Of a stretch of 33,995 nucleotides of DNA, positions 25,043-33,659 are shown piece by piece. Under the pieces are notes generated by a model. The model saw nothing but the letters and a program-made list of their open reading frames with translations, made no database searches and had not been told where the DNA came from. Positions within the stretch are counted from its first letter, which is position 1; each line of letters starts with the position of its first letter. The translations under genes and the position numbers were made by a program. Source of the DNA: Acidobacteriota bacterium (GTDB lineage Bacteria; Acidobacteriota; Vicinamibacteria; Vicinamibacterales; UBA2999). The stretch spans positions 1 through 33,995 of the forward strand of contig JACQZV010000116.1 in the NCBI GenBank assembly GCA_016213695.1. Reading direction: 5' to 3'.

Positions 25043-25058
25043 AGCAAGCCCGGTGCCG
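25043..25058 (-). promoter_or_regulatory. Sigma-54 (-24/-12) promoter of the CuA/cytochrome operon
   Basis: On the minus strand the site reads CGGCACCGGGCTTGCT, compared with the consensus TGGCACGNNNNTTGCW. It keeps the invariant GG and GC with exactly 10 bp between them and differs at two of the defined positions. The predicted transcript start near 25032 gives a leader of about 20 nt before ATG 25013. The next gene upstream encodes a sigma-54-dependent activator. Confidence 0.65.
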
Positions 25059-25144
25059 CCGGGCCCGCTGACTTGCCACGACACTTGCGGGCATACGATC
25101 TCCGGTCGATTACCGTGGAAGTAAATTGTGACGAGAAGCGAAAC

Positions 25145-26512
25145 TCAGTCGATCCGGTACTTGGCCAGATAATAGCTTAGCGCGCGCTGGCTGATGCCCA
25201 TCAGTTCGGCGGCCTCCTTCTTGACGCCGCCCGCCTGCTCCAGCGCCCGCCGGATGGTCTCGCGTTCGACCCACTCCAGGTTCTGGTGCAGCCGCAGCGA
25301 CGGCAGGCCGGGGGGCGGAGCCGACGTCGCGCCGAGCAGTGAGATCGACGCGGTCGTCATGACCGGGTCGGTCGCCAGCACGACGGCGCGCTCGATGGTG
25401 TTCTCGAGCTCGCGGACGTTGCCCGGCCAGTCGTACCGTTCCAGCGCCTTGACGACGCCGGCGTCCACCCGATCGATGCGCTTGCCGGTGCGCTGCCGGT
25501 GCTTCTCGACGAAATGATCGACCAGCACCGGAATGTCCTCAGGCCGCTCTCGGAGCGGCGGAAGGGGAATCGGGATCACGTTGAGGCGGTAGTAGAGGTC
25601 CTCCTGGAAACGCCCATCGCTCACCATCTGCTTGAGATCGCGATTGGTGGCGGCGATGACGCGCACGTCGACCCGCTGCGTGCGCTCGGCGCCGAGCGGC
25701 TCGAACTCGCGCTCCTGGAGCACGCGCAGCAGCTTCGACTGGACCGAAGGGTTGAGCGTGCCGATCTCGTCGAGGAAGATCGATCCGCCGTCGGCCAGGG
25801 CGAACTTGCCCCGCTTGGTCATCGTGGCCCCGGTGAACGCGCCGCGGACGTGGCCGAACAGCTCCGATTCGAGCAGCGTCTCCGGGATGGCGGCGCAGTT
25901 CACCTTGATGAGCGGCATCTCCCGCTGCGCGCTGCGGTGATGGATGAGCCGCGCCACCATTTCCTTGCCGGTACCGGTTTCGCCCGTGATAAGCACGGTG
26001 CTCTTGCTCTGCGCGACGAGATCTGCCCGGTCGATGACCTCCTGCATCGCGCGGCTGCGGCCGACGATCCCGTAGTGGTTGAACTCGGCGTCGCGCTCGC
26101 TGATGAGGTACTGCCGTTCGGTCTGCAGCCGCAGACTCGTGACGGCGCGTCGCGCCAGCGCGAGCAACTCGTCCACTTCGAACGGCTTCTCGAGGAAGTC
26201 CTCGACGCCCAGCTTGAACGCCTCGCGCACGATCTGCGTCGAGCCGTGCGCCGTCATGATGACCATCTGCGGCCGCTCGGCCGGTGCGAGCGTCTGCGAG
26301 AGCTCTCGAATGAACTCGAGGCCGGTCATGTCGGGCATCACGTTGTCGACGACGAGCAGGTCGAAGGCGCGCTCGCCGAGGTGGCGCTGCGCTTCGCGGA
26401 TGGTCGTGGCCTCGACGACATCGTGCCCCTCGTCCCGCAGCGCGCGGCCCAGACGCTTCAGGATCTTTTCCTCGTCGTCGGCCAGCAGGATGGAGCCGTG
26501 GGAGGACGTCAT
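25145..26512 (-). CDS. NtrC-family sigma-54-dependent response regulator
   Basis: The 455-residue protein has three parts. The receiver domain (about 7-120) has phospho-acceptor Asp56, acidic Asp12/Asp13 and Lys109. The AAA+ domain (about 148-385) has Walker A GETGTGKE (177-184), the sigma-54 contact motif GAFTGA (224-229), [10 protein letters not shown] as Walker B and an arginine finger region. A Fis-type helix-turn-helix lies at the C-terminus ([19 protein letters not shown]). It should open sigma-54 promoters when phosphorylated by its kinase. It is the last gene of a minus-strand operon, overlapping the kinase gene by 4 nt (ATGA). The nearest sigma-54-like promoter is 90-100 bp beyond its stop codon, in front of the CuA operon, which is its most likely target. 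Confidence 0.95.
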   Translation of the reverse strand: MTSSHGSILLADDEEKILKRLGRALRDEGHDVVEATTIREAQRHLGERAFDLLVVDNVMPDMTGLEFIRELSQTLAPAERPQMVIMTAHGSTQIVREAFKLGVEDFLEKPFEVDELLALARRAVTSLRLQTERQYLISERDAEFNHYGIVGRSRAMQEVIDRADLVAQSKSTVLITGETGTGKEMVARLIHHRSAQREMPLIKVNCAAIPETLLESELFGHVRGAFTGATMTKRGKFALADGGSIFLDEIGTLNPSVQSKLLRVLQEREFEPLGAERTQRVDVRVIAATNRDLKQMVSDGRFQEDLYYRLNVIPIPLPPLRERPEDIPVLVDHFVEKHRQRTGKRIDRVDAGVVKALERYDWPGNVRELENTIERAVVLATDPVMTTASISLLGATSAPPPGLPSLRLHQNLEWVERETIRRALEQAGGVKKEAAELMGISQRALSYYLAKYRID

Positions 26513-28257
26513 GCCGGCGGCGGAGGCGTCGACTGCGGCAGGTCGATGCGGATCTCGGTGCCGTGGCCGGGGCGGCTCGACACGCTGATGGTGCCGCCGA
26601 GCCCTTCGATGATGTTCTTGGCAATCGGCAGGCCGAGGCCGGTGCCGGCGCGGCGCGTCGTGAAGTACGGATCGAAGATGCGCGCCAGATCCTCGGACGT
26701 GATGCCGGTGCCGCGATCCTGAATGGCGATGACGACCCGGCCGTTCACACGGTGGGTCCGGAGGTGCACGTCCGGCGCGGCGTCGCTGGCGGCGACGGCC
26801 CGCACGGCGTGGCGGGCGTTGGTCAGCACGTTCACCAGCGCGGTGCGCAGGCGCTCCGCATCGGTGACGACGGCGGCGGCCGCCGGATCGAGATCGAGCG
26901 CCACATCCTCGGCGGCGCCCCCGGTCCAGGCGGCGTCGACCGAGGCGCGGCAGATCCGGTTCAGGTCCGCGTCGGCCAGCTCGAACCGGATGGGCCGCGC
27001 GAAGTCAAGCACCTCCGTGACGACGCGGTTGAGGCGGGTCGTCTCTTCGTCGATGTCCGCAATCGCGTCGCGCAGCTCCGCCGGCCCGACCCGCTCGCCC
27101 TCGCGCAGCGTCGCCAGCGACGCACGGATGATCATGAGCGGATTGCGGATTTCGTGCGCGATGACGGTGGACAGGCGGCCGAGGGCCGACAGGCGCTCCT
27201 TCTGCGCCGCCTCGCGCTGGAACCGCGCGATCGACTCGGTCAGCGTGTTGAACGCCGCAGCCAGCGTGCGCGCGTCCTCGTCGTCGAGGGCGCGGGTCTT
27301 CAGCGTGACCTTGCGCGTGAGGTCGCCGGTGGCGGCAACGTCGCGCATGGCGCTGGTGATGGCCGCGAGCGGGCGGGTCATCGTGCGGGCCACGCCGTAG
27401 CTGAGCAGCGTCGCCAGGAGCAGCGTCACCACGAGCACGCCGGCGAGGCCCGTGCGAATCGTGGTGAGGAACTGCAGCCGCTCGGTCCGCGACCGGAGGA
27501 TGAGCGCGACGGGGCCGGCGGCGCCGGCCGCCTGCAGCGGCCGGGCGAGCACCAGGTAGTCCTCGTCGCCGAGCGTGATCGGCGCCGCGGCCGTGGTGCC
27601 GATGGCGCGCGCGAGCACCGCACGCGACGCGGCCGGGAGCGTGGACGCCAGGATGCGGCCTTCGGCCCCGAAGGCAATCTCGCTCCCGGTCAAGCCCTTG
27701 AATTCCGCCGCCAGCCGGTCGTCGAGGAAGAACCCGACGGTGAGCCGGCCGAGCATGACCGGCAGCGCGCCCTCCAGCAGGATCGGCACGCTCACGAGCT
27801 GCAGCACGCCGCGCCCGTGCGGCCGGAACGTCGAGATGTCGTCGGCCGATTCGAGATCGACGTCACCGAGGAGCCCCGGCACGTCCGGCGCCGCGTCGCC
27901 GGCCGACCCGAGGATGCGGCCCTTCCGTCCCGTGAGCATGAGGAGGTCGGCGCCGACTTCCCCGCGGTACTCGTCGGCCAGCGGCTGCACGGTCGGCGGG
28001 TCGTCGGTCTCGACCGCGGCTTTCAGCTTCGGCAGGTCGGCGACCACGCGCGCCAGCCGGGTGAAGTGGTCGGTGCGCGTCGCCGCATGCTGATCGACGA
28101 GGCTGCCCGCTTCGACCAGCCCGCGCCGGAGCTCGTCTTCGGCGGCCGTCGCCGCCCGCTCGTTCACGAAGTAGAACGCAAACCCGAGCGAGAGCATCGC
28201 CAGCAGGGTGCAGGCCAGGAAGACGCGGTTGGTCAGCGACGAGGCCACGCGTGTCAT
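26509..28257 (-). CDS. Membrane sensor histidine kinase (CACHE-like sensor, HAMP)
   Basis: This 582-residue kinase has a first transmembrane helix (about 10-31), a periplasmic sensor of about 235 residues with double-PAS/CACHE character (ADEYRGEVGADLLMLTGRKG and PILLEGALPVMLGRLTVG, in parts), a second helix (about 268-290), a HAMP linker starting at RTMTRPLAAITSAM, the phosphorylation motif AHEIRNP near residue 368 and an ATPase domain with NVLTNARHAV, DRGTGI and GTGLGLPIAKNI. It should phosphorylate the response regulator whose gene overlaps by 4 nt. The ligand is unknown. The association with a redox operon suggests an oxidant, a metal or a respiratory substrate, but this is an inference. 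ATG 28257 lies 1 nt after the stop of the upstream secreted-protein gene. Confidence 0.93.
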   Translation of the reverse strand: MTRVASSLTNRVFLACTLLAMLSLGFAFYFVNERAATAAEDELRRGLVEAGSLVDQHAATRTDHFTRLARVVADLPKLKAAVETDDPPTVQPLADEYRGEVGADLLMLTGRKGRILGSAGDAAPDVPGLLGDVDLESADDISTFRPHGRGVLQLVSVPILLEGALPVMLGRLTVGFFLDDRLAAEFKGLTGSEIAFGAEGRILASTLPAASRAVLARAIGTTAAAPITLGDEDYLVLARPLQAAGAAGPVALILRSRTERLQFLTTIRTGLAGVLVVTLLLATLLSYGVARTMTRPLAAITSAMRDVAATGDLTRKVTLKTRALDDEDARTLAAAFNTLTESIARFQREAAQKERLSALGRLSTVIAHEIRNPLMIIRASLATLREGERVGPAELRDAIADIDEETTRLNRVVTEVLDFARPIRFELADADLNRICRASVDAAWTGGAAEDVALDLDPAAAAVVTDAERLRTALVNVLTNARHAVRAVAASDAAPDVHLRTHRVNGRVVIAIQDRGTGITSEDLARIFDPYFTTRRAGTGLGLPIAKNIIEGLGGTISVSSRPGHGTEIRIDLPQSTPPPPA

Positions 28258-28258
28258 G

Positions 28259-28747
28259 TTACGGCAAGCGCACGATGAGGAGCAGGGTGCCCGGTTCGAG
28301 CCGCCGCCGCGCCGGGTCGGGATAGGGCGAAATCAGCGTCCACGACTCCACGATCCGCTCGTCCTCGACGCGGGCGCCGCGCGCCACGCGCGCACGCCCG
28401 GAGCCGTACAGCCGCGCCACCGTCGAGCGATCATAGGTGCCGCCCTGCCCGAATGCATCGGCCGGCGCCAGGTCCTGCGGCGTCCAGGCGCCGGGCGCGC
28501 GCAGCAGGGAGGGGTCCGACGCGAACTCGCGCAGCACCGCGTCGAGGTTCGCCGGTGACACGTACGCGCGGTAGGCGGCCGCCTGCGGTCCGCGCGGCGC
28601 AAAGATCGCGGCGAGCCCCGGCGCCTCACGCCACGGGGCGGGCGGCGGCTCCGCGGCGACGGCCGCGGCCAAGAGCACCAGGACGGCGGCCGCGACCCGG
28701 CCCGGCCAATTCCCCGAGTTATACTTCCACGCCGTGGCGTATATCAT
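28259..28747 (-). CDS. Small secreted protein of unknown function, first gene of the kinase operon
   Basis: I do not recognise this 162-residue protein. After a long N-region it has a hydrophobic stretch (VAAAVLVLLAAAVA), probably a signal peptide cleaved near AAEPPPAP. The mature part is about 125 residues and Ala/Arg/Pro-rich, with YRAYVSPANLDAVLREF, a GTYDRSTVARLYGSG segment and a C-terminal beta-rich SWTLISPYPD and LLLIVRLP. ATG 28747 is the only ATG in frame that makes a sensible signal peptide, but it overlaps the 5' end of the divergent ferredoxin gene by 14 bp. A non-ATG start further down is possible. Its stop lies 1 nt before the sensor kinase gene, so it is probably co-expressed and could be an accessory sensor in the periplasm. 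Confidence 0.65.
   Translation of the reverse strand: MIYATAWKYNSGNWPGRVAAAVLVLLAAAVAAEPPPAPWREAPGLAAIFAPRGPQAAAYRAYVSPANLDAVLREFASDPSLLRAPGAWTPQDLAPADAFGQGGTYDRSTVARLYGSGRARVARGARVEDERIVESWTLISPYPDPARRRLEPGTLLLIVRLP
28720..28725 (+). promoter_or_regulatory. Putative ferredoxin -10 element, near-leaderless and bidirectional
   Basis: TATACT (28720-28725) ends 8 nt before the ferredoxin GTG, with no Shine-Dalgarno sequence between them. The near-palindromic GTTATAC also reads GTATAAC on the minus strand, so it could serve both divergent genes. No convincing -35 element is seen. Confidence 0.4.
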
Positions 28748-28994
28748 CTGCGAACCATGCGTGGGCACGAAGGATGCAGCGTGCGTCGATGTGTGTCCGG
28801 TGGATTGCATTCATCCACGCAAGGACGAGCCCGGCTTCGAGGCGACCGAGATGCTGTATATCCACCCGGATGAGTGCATCGACTGCGGCGCGTGCGTGCC
28901 GGCGTGCCCGGTCGAGGCGATTTTCACGCTGGATGAGACGCCGGAGAAATGGGCGCGCTTCATCCCGATGAACGCACAGTATTACCAGAAGTAG
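28734..28994 (+). CDS. fdxA: 7Fe ferredoxin ([3Fe-4S][4Fe-4S])
   Basis: This 86-residue low-potential electron carrier closely resembles Thermus and mycobacterial seven-iron ferredoxins. ICEPCVGTKDAACVDVCPVDC (residues 5-25, in parts) gives Cys9, Cys17 and Cys21, with the spacing of a [3Fe-4S] site, and Cys25, which joins the second cluster. CIDCGACVPACP forms the [4Fe-4S] site. Cys6 is extra, as in the Thermus protein. The C-terminal tail PEKWARFIPMNAQYYQK is typical. The start is GTG 28734, which follows TATACT by 8 nt and gives the family's normal N-terminus. No partner reductase is adjacent. The TPR/protease gene follows 38 nt later on the same strand. Confidence 0.93.
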   Translation: MAYIICEPCVGTKDAACVDVCPVDCIHPRKDEPGFEATEMLYIHPDECIDCGACVPACPVEAIFTLDETPEKWARFIPMNAQYYQK

Positions 28995-29032
28995 GCGCGC
29001 GGGGACTAACAGCCCGATTGGAGCGTCCAGTG

Positions 29033-30553
29033 ATGTCTGCCACCCGTGGTTTCGTACTCTCGGTTGCCGCCGTCGCCGCCCTGTCCACCCTCGGCCTTCG
29101 CGCCGCCAGCCAGGCGACCGCCGTCGACCCGGCCGCCCAGTACCAGCTTGCCACCGAGCTGTACGAATCGGCGCATTACCGCGAAGCGCTCGGCGCGTAC
29201 GAGAGCGCCACGCACGCCGACGATGAGGACCTCGTCACGCGCGCGCGGAAGGGCAAGGTGCGATCGGCGCTGCGCATCGCCGAGTTCGAACTCGCGCTGC
29301 GCGAGGCCGGCCTCCTGAACGACGGCTCGGCGCCCGGTGCGGAAGCCGAGACGCTGCTCGGCGACGCGCTGTGGGCGAACGGGCAGTTTGACGAGGCGGA
29401 CGAGGCGTACCGCAAGGCCCTCGACGAGGCGCCGGGGAGCACGCGCGCGCGCTTCGGGCTGGCGCGCTCGCTGGCCTCGCACAGCCGCCTGCCGGAAGCG
29501 CTCGAGGAGGCGGCCACCGCCGCGGGGCAGTCGCCCAGGGACGCCGAGATCCACGCCCTCATCGGCCTCGTCTACGAACGGCTGAACCGGTACGAGGAGG
29601 CAGCGGCCGCCTTCGAAGAGTATGTGGCCCTGCTGCCGCCGCGCGCGCCGCGCGAGGACAATCAGATGGCGGCGCTCTTTCAGAGCAAGGTGCGGCTTCT
29701 CAGGAGCTTCAAGGGCCGCGTGCCGCAGCAGATTGAGGGCGATGTCGCGCGCGTCCACCGCATCCCGTTCAAGCTCGTGGACAAGAAGATCGTGCTGCAG
29801 GGACGGGTGAACAGAACGCCGGTCGAGTTTGTCCTCGATACGGGCTCCGAGCGGACGGGGCTGTCGGACACGACCGCCCGGCGGGCCGGGGTCGGTGCGA
29901 TCACGTCCACGCTGACGGCCGGCGTCGGGATTCCCGCGCTCAGGCGCCTCGACATGGGGCGGGCCGACCTGCTGGAAATCGGCGGGCTGCGCATGCGCAA
30001 CGTGCCGGTGGCGATCCGCGGCGCGGTCCGCAACGCCCTGCCGCGCTGGCAGCGGGAGAGCCTGTCGCCGCTCGCGCTCGGCCTGTCGGTCGTGATCGAC
30101 TACACACGCCGGGAGGTCGTGCTGGCGCGCACGCTCCCCGCGAGCCAGGCCGACGTCGTCCTGCCGATGCGGATGAACCGGCTGCCGATGGTGCGGGGCA
30201 TGCTCAACTCGACGCACCCGACCTACTTCGTGGTCGATACCGGCGGCGAGCTGATCTCGATCAGCGCCGAGACCGCCAGCGCGCTCTCGATGACGCCGGT
30301 GCGCCGGAGTCCGCTCCGCGTCTTCGGCATGTCCGGCATCGACACGAACGCGTATCTGCTGCCGGGCGTGGATGTGGACTTCGACGAAATCGAGTACCGC
30401 AACGTGGGGCTCGCCGTCCTGAACCTCCGGGCACCGAGCGTCCTCCTCGGCTTTCAGGTGGGTGGCATCGTCGGCCACCGGTTCCTGAGCGACTATCGCG
30501 TCTCGATGGACATGGGGCGCAGCGAGCTGCGGTTGGAGAAACTGGCCAGCTAA
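29033..30553 (+). CDS. Secreted TPR protein with two retropepsin-like aspartyl protease motifs
   Basis: The 506-residue product has a signal peptide (residues 1 to about 28) and then tetratricopeptide-like helical repeats to about residue 215 (YQLATELYESAHYREALGAY, ANGQFDEADEAYRKAL, NRYEEAAAAFEEYVAL). The second half has two aspartyl protease-type segments: FVLDTGSERTGLS with Asp269 and YFVVDTGGELISIS with Asp402, each in the hydrophobic-DTG-Ser/Gly context of retropepsin-like proteases. The two copies about 133 residues apart could form an intramolecular pepsin-like pair. Activity is an inference. It should be periplasmic or exported. ATG 29033 was chosen for the signal peptide and GGAG about 9 nt upstream; a frame open from 28949 overlaps the ferredoxin. 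It ends 1 nt from the convergent metallopeptidase gene. Confidence 0.82.
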   Translation: MSATRGFVLSVAAVAALSTLGLRAASQATAVDPAAQYQLATELYESAHYREALGAYESATHADDEDLVTRARKGKVRSALRIAEFELALREAGLLNDGSAPGAEAETLLGDALWANGQFDEADEAYRKALDEAPGSTRARFGLARSLASHSRLPEALEEAATAAGQSPRDAEIHALIGLVYERLNRYEEAAAAFEEYVALLPPRAPREDNQMAALFQSKVRLLRSFKGRVPQQIEGDVARVHRIPFKLVDKKIVLQGRVNRTPVEFVLDTGSERTGLSDTTARRAGVGAITSTLTAGVGIPALRRLDMGRADLLEIGGLRMRNVPVAIRGAVRNALPRWQRESLSPLALGLSVVIDYTRREVVLARTLPASQADVVLPMRMNRLPMVRGMLNSTHPTYFVVDTGGELISISAETASALSMTPVRRSPLRVFGMSGIDTNAYLLPGVDVDFDEIEYRNVGLAVLNLRAPSVLLGFQVGGIVGHRFLSDYRVSMDMGRSELRLEKLAS

Positions 30554-30554
30554 A

Positions 30555-33500
30555 CTAGAAGTCGTACCCGATCCAGACGGCGAACCGCGGCTTGCGGAAC
30601 GCGGAGCTGCCGCCCTCGGCCGCGAACCGCAGGTCCTCCCACGGCTTGTTCAGAAGCGTGCGCCACGCCCAGTCAAAATGCACCGGGAAGCCGAGCGCGA
30701 ACGTCTCGAGCCCGATGCCGTAGGAGGCGCGCGCGTCCACCAGGCGCAAGCCGTCCACCCGTGTGGGTGGGCCGAACACGGGCGTCAGCGTGCCGAGGTT
30801 CGACTGGTTGACCCCGACGACCGGCGTGTAGAGCTCCGACCTGGTCGAGAGCCACGTGAACGGCTGTCCCCCGAAGCTGGCGCCGCCCATGTCGGCGAAG
30901 AGCACGCCGCGCACCCCGCCGAGCACGCCGAGCGGCGTGAGCATCGCCTCGATGAACGGGAAGCGGAGCTCCGCGTTGAGGAACCCGGCCTGCGAGCCGA
31001 TGAATTCGAGGTACTGGTAGCCGCGCATCTCGGAGTTGCCGCCGAAGTACATGAAGTCGGGCGCATCGCCAAAGCTCCTGAAGGCCTTGGCGCGGAGCGC
31101 GAGCAGGCCGGTGCCGCCGAGCCGCAGGTAGTAGCGCGCGTCGACGTCTCCCGTCTGCCGCCCCAGCGTGCTGCCGATGTTGGGCGACACTTCGTAGGAG
31201 AGCCGCATCGTGTTGCCGGCCAGCGGCCCGAACTCGCGGAACACCGTCGTCTCCTGGACGTAGTTCACGCCGAGCGGGATGTACGTGCCGCTCCGGAACA
31301 GCTGGCGTCCGAACTGCTGTGACTGGTACTGCTCGGAGTAGGTCTGCAGGCTCGGGTCGTTGAATTCCTCGCGATACTGGAGGAGGCCGCCGAACAGCTC
31401 CACGCGCCGGTATCTATCGATCGGCCAGATGCCGAACGCCGTGCCGCCGCGCACGGTCCGCGTTGCCACGGCGAGGTCGCGGTCGGCGGCGATGAGGCTC
31501 GAGTAGATCGGGTCGTAGAACACCCCTTCGAGGGCACCGTAGAAGAACTGCGTCTGCGAGAACCCCTGCACCGAGTAGTTGAAGCGGCGCGCGGCGTTGA
31601 AGAAGGAGAAGGCGAGCGTGCGGTACTGCGAGATCGACGCCGCGTACATGCTCATCTGCTTGTCGCCGAGCACGTCGCTGAAGGTGACGGCGGACCCGCC
31701 GAACACGTCGCCGCTGCTGGTGACGCCGACGTTGAGCGGCGGCCGCCCGTCGAGGAACAGCTTCTCGAAGGCGCCCTTGCGGCGCTTGTTGTCGGCAATC
31801 AGCGTGTGCGACAGCGGCGCCTGGAAATCGATGATGGGACCGGGCGCGCCGAAATCGGACGTCGCAGCGGTGGCGAGCGGCTCGCGCCGGTCGAGCGTGT
31901 GCAGCTCCCACTCGCCCTTGTAGTAGCTGACGAACGCGATACGCGGCTCCTGCTTGCCGGTCTGCAGCACGACCGGCGACGTATTGCCGCCGAGCGCATC
32001 GGTGTACTGGCGGAGCTGGCCCGTCTTCAGACCGAGCGTCCAGATGTTGTGGACGTTGCCGTTGCGCGCCATCGCGGCGTCGACCGGCTTGGCCGGGTCG
32101 ATGGCCGTCGACGAGAACACCAGCGTGTCGTCGTCGAGGAACTGCGCGGCCGAGTCGTCATGCGTGCCGAAGGTGATCTGCGTCTTCTGTCCGCTGGCGA
32201 GGTCGAGACGGAACAGTTTCTCGTTGCCGCTGACGCGGGCGACATAGACGATCGAGCGGCCGTCGGGCGCCCAGGTCGGCCCCGAGTCGGCGAACGCGTC
32301 CTTCGTCAGATTCGTCAGCGCGCGCGTCTCCAGATCGACCACGTAGATGTCGCCGACGCCGCCCTGCAGCGCCGCGAATACCACCTTGGTTCCGTCGGGG
32401 GAGATGTCGGGCGACTCGGGATCGTCCACCTCACGCAGCTCGACGCGCTGTTCGATGCCGCGCGTGAGGACGTTCTGGAGGATGAGCGTGCGCCATTTCT
32501 CCCGGCGCACGAAATAGGCGAGCCGGTCGCCGGCCGGTCCCCACGAGAGCCACGGCACCGTATTGAAGCGCATGCCCGGCTGGATGATGAACTCGAACCC
32601 CTTGTCCTGGTCGAATTCGTTGGTGAGATTCCGGATGATCGACCCATCCTTTGACGAGACGAGCACGATGTCCAGCTCGCGGTCGCGGCGGTTGCCCACC
32701 GCCATGGCAATGAGATCGCCCGAGGGCGACGGTTCGATCGAGTAGGCGCCGACGAACCGCGACTTCTCCGGGTTCGGGGCCAGATTGCGGCCGTAGTCGG
32801 CCGGACGCTCCTTGTCGCGGAACGGCTTGAAGCGGTCCTTGAGGTACTTGTCGAATTCCTGATCGAACTCCTCGGGCGACAGGCGGAACGCCTCCATGTA
32901 GGCGTCCTCGCCGCCGCCGATCACCGACTTGCGGAGCGAGAAGAGGAACTGGCGGATGCCCTCCTTCCCCCAGCGCGACTCGACGAACTCGAACAGCGCG
33001 TGCCCGAGGTTGTAGACCATGCGGACGTTGCCGACGTTCGCGTACCCCTCGAGCTCGGTCATCTTCGGCACGATGTCGGCGACCGCGGCGTCGCGCACCG
33101 TCATCAGGTCGATCGGCACCCAGTCGCCGGCCATGTAGTCGGAGAGCCCCTCGTTCACCCAGAGCGGCACGTTGCGGCGGATCAGCGACGTGGGAATGAT
33201 GTCGAACTCGAACTGGTGGGTGAGCTCGTGGACGATCGTGTGGTACAGGCGGTCCGGCGGCTCGTCGATCGGCATGACGATGCGGTAGCGCGTCGGCTCG
33301 GCGAACGCCTGGACGCCCTCCTGGGCGGCGCCGGGGATGACATTCTGCTGCTGAAATTCGCTGCTCGTCTTGAACAGGATCAGCGGAATCTTGAACGCGA
33401 GGTCGTACTTGAGCTCCGCGCTGACATGCTGGTACGCGCTCTCCGCGTAGCCGGCCACCCGTTCCAGGTGCTGCTCGAGCTCGGGGTAGTAGTAGATCTC

Positions 33501-33659
33501 GAAATGGTCGGTCGTATAGATCTGCCACCGGAAGTTGTCGTAGCGGATCTGGTTCTTCCCGAAATAGGGGATGAAGGGGGTCTGCGCCCACGCCGCGCAC
33601 GGCGTCAGCAGCCACCCCGCCAGCAACGCCGCGACTGCAACCGGACCGCGCTTGCTCAT
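30555..33659 (-). CDS. Secreted metallopeptidase - TolB-like propeller - outer-membrane barrel protein
   Basis: A 1034-residue exported protein with a signal peptide (cleavage near CAAWAQ, residue 26). Residues about 35-290 are a gluzincin-like peptidase domain: HELTH (144-148) and Glu170 in WVNEGLSDY are the expected zinc ligands and catalytic Glu. Residues about 295-610 contain TolB/PD40-type beta-propeller repeats (SPDGTKVVF, WAPDGRSIVYVAR, SWGPAGDRLAYF). The C-terminal 400 residues are beta-rich and end in WIGYDF, with FGGNSEMRGYQYLEF like the Omp85/BamA surface-antigen domain. It probably sits in the outer membrane with the peptidase and propeller attached. Substrate and topology are unknown. 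A strong GAGGAG precedes ATG 33659 by 6-8 nt. It converges with the TPR/protease gene at 1 nt. Confidence 0.85.
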   Translation of the reverse strand: MSKRGPVAVAALLAGWLLTPCAAWAQTPFIPYFGKNQIRYDNFRWQIYTTDHFEIYYYPELEQHLERVAGYAESAYQHVSAELKYDLAFKIPLILFKTSSEFQQQNVIPGAAQEGVQAFAEPTRYRIVMPIDEPPDRLYHTIVHELTHQFEFDIIPTSLIRRNVPLWVNEGLSDYMAGDWVPIDLMTVRDAAVADIVPKMTELEGYANVGNVRMVYNLGHALFEFVESRWGKEGIRQFLFSLRKSVIGGGEDAYMEAFRLSPEEFDQEFDKYLKDRFKPFRDKERPADYGRNLAPNPEKSRFVGAYSIEPSPSGDLIAMAVGNRRDRELDIVLVSSKDGSIIRNLTNEFDQDKGFEFIIQPGMRFNTVPWLSWGPAGDRLAYFVRREKWRTLILQNVLTRGIEQRVELREVDDPESPDISPDGTKVVFAALQGGVGDIYVVDLETRALTNLTKDAFADSGPTWAPDGRSIVYVARVSGNEKLFRLDLASGQKTQITFGTHDDSAAQFLDDDTLVFSSTAIDPAKPVDAAMARNGNVHNIWTLGLKTGQLRQYTDALGGNTSPVVLQTGKQEPRIAFVSYYKGEWELHTLDRREPLATAATSDFGAPGPIIDFQAPLSHTLIADNKRRKGAFEKLFLDGRPPLNVGVTSSGDVFGGSAVTFSDVLGDKQMSMYAASISQYRTLAFSFFNAARRFNYSVQGFSQTQFFYGALEGVFYDPIYSSLIAADRDLAVATRTVRGGTAFGIWPIDRYRRVELFGGLLQYREEFNDPSLQTYSEQYQSQQFGRQLFRSGTYIPLGVNYVQETTVFREFGPLAGNTMRLSYEVSPNIGSTLGRQTGDVDARYYLRLGGTGLLALRAKAFRSFGDAPDFMYFGGNSEMRGYQYLEFIGSQAGFLNAELRFPFIEAMLTPLGVLGGVRGVLFADMGGASFGGQPFTWLSTRSELYTPVVGVNQSNLGTLTPVFGPPTRVDGLRLVDARASYGIGLETFALGFPVHFDWAWRTLLNKPWEDLRFAAEGGSSAFRKPRFAVWIGYDF

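Noticed and set aside
25074-25089. A plus-strand TGCCACG-N4-TTGCG resembling a second sigma-54 site
   Set aside because: The nearly invariant GG is GC here, and no plus-strand gene follows; transcription would run into the 3' end of the activator gene. It could still be part of an activator-binding region.
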